Shown here: in pieces, positions 59,042 through 64,000 of the stretch
Numbering within the stretch: the first letter of the stretch is position 1
Layout: the number at the start of each line of letters is the position of its first letter
From: Glandiceps talaboti
Taxonomy: Eukaryota; Hemichordata; Enteropneusta; Spengelidae
NCBI RefSeq assembly: GCF_964340395.1
Contig: NC_135552.1
Location: 8,109,494 to 8,173,493 of the forward strand
Direction of reading: 5' to 3'
DNA: 64,000 nt
The notes under the pieces: generated by a model
What the model saw: only the letters and a program-made list of their open reading frames with translations
Told to the model about the DNA's origin: nothing
Databases searched by the model: none
Made by a program: the position numbers and the translations under genes

Positions 59042-59720
59042 ACTTGTTAGATGTTTCTGTTGATAAAAAAAATTAAGAAGGGACAGTTGAGAAGACAAAG
59101 GGAAAAAACACCGATAATGACAAATTGAAGGAACGCGTACTTAACAGTGTCGCAATGCACACAAGTAATGGATTTTTATTACCAAATTAATATAAAATGC
59201 ACACAGCCATAGGAACAAATATTGGGATGAGGTTTGAAATTTGTAAATGTAATAAACTTCCCTCGAGATGTGGCCATAATTTCAAGCAACCAAGGTTTAC
59301 TCGTTAAAGAAGATAACCTGTATGGCCTCACGCTTGGTATCTAACATTTACGAGGACCATCATGGACTTATAGGAAAATTGTGAAGCCTGTGGCATTGTA
59401 GCATTAATTAGCCTCAGTCCAAATATATATATATATGACAAACCAAATGATATGAAATATTGAGTTTGAAGATGATTTGATATGGCTGACGAGTCAATGT
59501 TTACATCAATCTCATACAATTACGTACCCACGTTTCGACATCACACATGATATCTTCCACGGTGTGGATATTCATTGACCACAGACTAGATAAAACGTGC
59601 GAACCATGTGTAATACATCTTGAAGTAATCAGGAAATGTGAATGTGATGCTATTTTTTACATTAAAGGGTATTGGAATCACAAATTATAATGCATATACG
59701 GAAGAGAGACGAATACTCAC

Positions 59721-59800
59721 AGTTACTTATCACGAGGACGAAAAACTTAGCTTTCTTCAAAGAAAGTGATATTGCTGAAATATCTGATGAACTGACAAAG
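59721..59800 (-). other. Probable 5' UTR exon of the receptor locus
   Basis: Donor gtgagtat (minus sense) at 59713-59720 ends a non-coding segment facing the acceptor at 59057. The upper end is undefined. Confidence 0.45.
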
Positions 59801-60653
59801 TCAAGACGCAAGGGAGAGACTCCCTAGCGAATTGAGTAAAAGGGGACAATACTCCCTAGCAATTTGATCAACGATACATAATTATAATGATTCGCAAGCA
59901 AAATTGAGTATGCAGCAAGGGAATGAGAGTAGTTTGGTGGCTTATACTTTTAAGTGATACTTCTTTTCCAATAAATAGCGTCATTTTTTAAATACTCGTT
60001 AAAGTGCCGCTAAGTGCCCTGCGACCTTAAGTGTGTGTCTTGATTTTCATGTTGTAAATTGTTCCTAGATTGGAATAATCTTTGTGCAGTCCGACTTTAG
60101 CAAGACGTTTTAAAAGCGCATTCGTTCTTTAGATAAACAGAGGAAACGCTGTTCGCATTTATAAAAAAAACAACCCAAAAAAACGTTTCTGACAGAACCA
60201 GTTCAGTTTTTGTATAAATAGATTAGGAAATTTTATCGTCAGCTTTAGTGCAGTATTATGAATGTACAATCGCCAGCGGCTTGGGTGTGTCCTCTCTTGA
60301 TATACATCTTTACCTGCTGAATAAAATATGAATATATCTCCTCGAATAAATGTAATCCTTAAGGCTGACATCCCAAACAATAGCTGTTTCACTAATAAGA
60401 ATATTATGAATGACAAGGATTGATTTAATTGACACTTTAATCAACTTGCGCCGATATAGGCTGACCATCAAAAACGTATAAGCATATCTTTGTTCATTAT
60501 CATCGTAATAACACACCACTTTAACATACTGACTTCTATCAGCACATGCTTGTAATTTACTTTACATGTTTCCTAGAAAGTCAATGTCGATGTTGTACCT
60601 TTCTATATAGATGTCATTAAAATCGCTAAATTGTATTTACACACACCTACCCG

Positions 60654-60655
<2 letters not shown>

Positions 60656-60739
<84 letters not shown>
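60656..60739. repeat. (AT)n microsatellite
   Basis: About 84 bases of pure AT. Confidence 0.98.
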
Positions 60740-60742
<3 letters not shown>

Positions 60743-61954
60743 GGAGTTTCATTTGAATATATAAGTAAATATATACAACATACAATATATCTCATATATG
60801 TCATAGTTAATATGAAGTTATCGGAGGGGGAGGGGCTTTTCATTTACAACTATTCAGGTGCCAACTGCTGTAATAAAGTCATTGAATCAGCTATATCAGT
60901 TTTATTTTTCCTGCAAAGATTTCCGGGGCTGCGAACCAATACTTGTTTTAAGGCAACGCATTTCATACCAAAAGATGTATTGTTCTGAAAATAGAATTCT
61001 ATTTCCGGTTCTTCAAGAGGGAAGTCATTGGACCAGAAATACAAATTATTTATTGGGGTACAGAAATGTAAAACACGTGCCTGTCTGCGTACCCAGAATA
61101 TTCCAATTTTCCACAATAAAATATCCAAATACATATTAAGACCATACCTTGCAAGACATACACGAGCGAAACAAAACCTCGTATAGTAGTAGATTCTTCT
61201 TTATCTTTTGCCAATAATCAATCATTATCATGTTATAACTGATAACTTTTGAAAGAGTATTATTCTAGACAAGTAAAGCGCAGGTGATTGGCAGTGTCAC
61301 TGAAGCAATTGTCAGTTTTCTCAATTGTAAGTTTTTACCCATTTACCCACTTTCTATAAATCTATAGTAATGACTTCTTCAAACACTGTATTAACATATC
61401 AAACAAGTAGTGGTCGGTGTCAAATTTCTCTCAGATGTTCCTTGTATGCTGGTCACCAGAATTTCGTTTTGTTTCATGGTTCTTTGCGTTGTAAAGGATA
61501 TGTGACTGGGTAAGGAGAGACACCCTAGCTATATTTTTAAAGAGGTGAGAAATTATGTTGTCATAGAGGTGAAATATCTATGAATAGTTCCAAAGAAGAT
61601 TTGTACACTTAGATAGTGTGAATGTTTTGGCAACGATGTCATGATTTCATACAACTGTCAATGTCATATATATCACCCCAAATGTCAGAGATTGGCCCGT
61701 TTCCGGTTGTTTTAAGTTCACAAGCATAAGAGTATTTTGATATTTAACTTACACTTTCAAATAGAGGAGATCAAGAATCTAAAAAATACATAATTTAATT
61801 GCGACAACACCATTTGGGTGATCTAATATCTTAATTGTACTAATAAAATGTGAAAGACAGCTGGGAACCAAGATGTACATCTGCTAATATCATTACTCAA
61901 ATAAAATGTATGACATTAAGAGTTTATAAGCATGCTGTGCAGTATGAAAATTAC

Positions 61955-62088
61955 CTTTAGTTGAGTCTCAATGTGTAATTGCTCGCCATCCTTCTCCACA
62001 TGAAAAAAAAAGTGTTGTCCGTTGATTGTATAGAAGCTATACAGCGATAAGGTTCTCACACGATTTCCGAGATCAAAACAATAACAGC
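61955..62088 (-). other. Candidate isolated exon (unassigned)
   Basis: Between an acceptor (aaccttcag) and a donor (gtaattttc) the minus strand is open and reads YSFYTINGQHFFFHVEKDGE. I know no family for it and see no partner exons. Confidence 0.2.
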
Positions 62089-63495
62089 TGCTGAAGGTTA
62101 TCTTTAGAATCTTGTACCTCAAGATTCACACTATGTTTCGTGGTCTGAGCCTAAGGTTGTTCGAATGTTGATCAACACTAACAGAGTAAGAAAAGCCGCA
62201 ATATGTAGTAGTCTAAACAGGATCCTCCATGTATTGATAGCTAGCAACTGAATAGTAATTACGAGGATAATTTAAAAACGATGCGTTGCCAGAGAAGTTT
62301 GTTATTATAAGTCATTTTGCAAGAGGTATATGCGTCAAATATACATACACCATGACCACATTGTTTACAATTAGTATTAACTTTTGCTTCCGATAGTTTT
62401 TTCATCTATATAAAGTAGTTGTGACTTTCATATAACCGTTAAAATGGGTTTAATGATACGCATACTGTTTACTTATTACCAACATATATACTAGGCCATG
62501 GTGCCTTCTCTAGAATGTCCAATGTTGCGGTGAATTCAAGACTGTTCATTCCCCCTTACCTTTGTCGACAGTGAATTAACCCTAAGAGTAAACCGTTTCT
62601 TTTTCACTTCTGCTAAATTCGCTTGCAGCTCCTGAGTCAAGCTATAATGTAACTGTAAAGGGATCTTTGGTGTGATATGTGGGAGGTGCCAGATATGCAT
62701 ACATATAATGTACTACAAAAACATGACACGGTATAAACGAAGCCATTTGAATTAAAAGAATCGTCCCCATATTCCTCAGGGGTTATAGTATGATGTACCT
62801 TCTTGGATTATTTTCCTCCTATTGCCCAACGCCCCGAATATAACACAGCATAACAGTTGGGTTCACCCACACCTATTTCATTTTGACACACATATTTGGA
62901 GTTTGGTTTTACCGCCAACATGATCGAACCGCAAAATTGGTCTACACTGTGTGCGTTTTATTTGTTGGCTTAAGCTTGTTCCTTTGTTTTGGATGTTGTC
63001 ATAGTGATTCCGCATTGTACAACATACCATGTATGTTGTTTGTGTATATAGGTTTCCTGTCATGAATTCGTAACAAAGTCTATGTTCCAGTTTTACCCCA
63101 TACGTCGTTTCATATGCAGTTTATCCTTTTACTATAATATTTGCTGATCCTAAGTTATGATACACCATTCATAAGTTCATGTACTATATTAAATTTAAAA
63201 AAATATATAGTGTACTAAGTTGACTAATAGAGTGTATGTATACGTACTTAAAACACAGGGGCTGATATCCCCAAAACCACCACAGCTTGAAATTGTGTGA
63301 ATAAACTGACAAAATGATCCTTCAATTGCCAGTACCTAGTGATAATCTACCAGTAAAACAATCATTTTCCATATACAGTTCATGTTCATGAATGTCAACA
63401 AATCTTCTACAAATAAACATAAAATTGAATTGAAAACGCCCATTAAATTTGTTTTTGCCGATCAGCTCAGAATCGCCATAGAGTATATGTTTTCT

Positions 63496-63839
63496 CTACA
63501 CTTCTCTTTCTAATTCCTTATAACCCTTCTCAGTCAATATCTTATTGACATTTGCAATGGTTTGGTCGATTATTTTGTGCATGTCAGGAGTAAAGGGGTC
63601 GTCTGGTAAGGCTTCATGTCCTGTTCTCTTGAAGGAGCCGTCGATATCGTCTTCCAGACACTTGCGTCTTGCAGCAGTCAACTGAAAACCTAGGAACTTC
63701 ACTATTTTACCAACTTCTTCAATAGTATGTTGTTTGAGATCCGAGTATTTCACCACTAACAGTGGTTTAGTGAAATTAAGCCATGTAGTTACGCGGGATT
63801 CCCATATTCTAATCCTTGAATTCACAAAATTCATCCATC
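63496..63839 (-). CDS. Sulfotransferase C-terminal exon (WSCD-like), partial gene
   Basis: The final exon of a sulfotransferase that transfers sulfate from PAPS, likely in the Golgi. The acceptor (tatttctgaacag) at 63840 gives entry, and the frame reads WESRVTTWLNF then KPLLVVKYSDLKQ, GKIVKFLGF, GSFKRTG and ending LTEKGYKELEREV before the stop. The V-x-Y-x-D-L plus I-x-x-F-L-G plus G-x-F-K/R-R-x-G pattern is the C-terminal PAPS-binding region. The W-x-x-R-V-x-x-W lead-in suggests the WSC-domain sulfotransferase (WSCD1/2) group. The catalytic N-terminal part and any WSC domain lie beyond the right edge. Confidence 0.85.
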
Positions 63840-63980
63840 CTGTTCAGAAATAGGAGAAATAATGGAAACTAAGTTATCATATCATATCATGTCATATTAA
63901 ATTACAGGTAGAAAAGGCTAATAACCTATATGAGCAGATCAATGTCAAATTGTCCAAATAAAGCAATCAATCACCAAAAC

Positions 63981-64000
63981 TGTGTGTGTGTGTGTGTGTG
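63981..64000. repeat. (TG)n microsatellite at the right edge
   Basis: Runs off the end of the window. Confidence 0.9.

Larger units (their letters stand above)
59801..63495. other. Intergenic region between receptor and sulfotransferase genes
   Basis: It holds a long AT microsatellite (60656-60739) and no firm gene. At 60850-61139 both strands stay open for more than 280 bases without recognisable motifs. A possible lone exon is noted at 61955-62088. Confidence 0.5.

Overview
The window is nuclear DNA of an animal. Genes are split into many short exons with GT-AG introns, the sequence is AT-rich, and microsatellites, minisatellites and short foldback repeats fill the introns. The gene families and the frequent acatgtacatgta words fit a marine invertebrate. 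A deuterostome such as a hemichordate, echinoderm or lancelet is my guess, but nothing here proves the taxon. All recognisable genes lie on the minus strand. I rebuilt exon models by hand from splice sites, reading frame and family resemblance, so they are predictions.

Layout, left to right. (1) 1-22.6 kb: the 5' part of the ATP-citrate lyase gene. Five coding exons give the first 205 codons; a likely 5' UTR exon and promoter lie near 22.5-22.6 kb, and the rest of the gene runs off the left edge. Its introns hold a 35-bp minisatellite and several foldback elements. (2) 22.7-29.2 kb: no convincing gene. (3) 29.3-31.1 kb: a decayed non-LTR retrotransposon fragment and pieces resembling a protein kinase. 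(4) 31.8-32.3 kb: a minisatellite of about 38 bp. (5) 32.6-36.7 kb: a complete five-exon gene for a 726-residue protein with zinc-binding motifs and a transposase-like (RNase H fold) region, plus a probable 5' UTR exon at 37.2 kb. (6) 37.8-59.8 kb: a receptor locus, the most interesting part. (7) 63.5-63.84 kb: the last exon of a sulfotransferase gene, cut by the right edge.

In the receptor locus, a signal-peptide exon and two exons of a fucolectin/discoidin-like domain lead to a kringle exon. From there the frame can continue two ways. A 51-bp intron leads to a transmembrane anchor, a short tail, a stop and an AATAAA signal, giving a 375-residue single-pass receptor. Or the same kringle donor can join, in the same phase, an EGF exon and about 23 further exons: Link, CUB-like, PAN, CUB, C-type lectin, seven LDL-receptor class A modules, leucine-rich repeats and a seven-helix domain of the LGR / relaxin-receptor / GRL101 type. 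The phases stay consistent along the whole chain, which predicts about 1,843 residues. No separate signal-peptide exon for the GPCR was found between the anchor exon and the EGF exon. So either one gene makes both a single-pass and a seven-pass receptor with a shared N-terminus, or two tandem genes lie so close that the second has lost or hidden its first exon.
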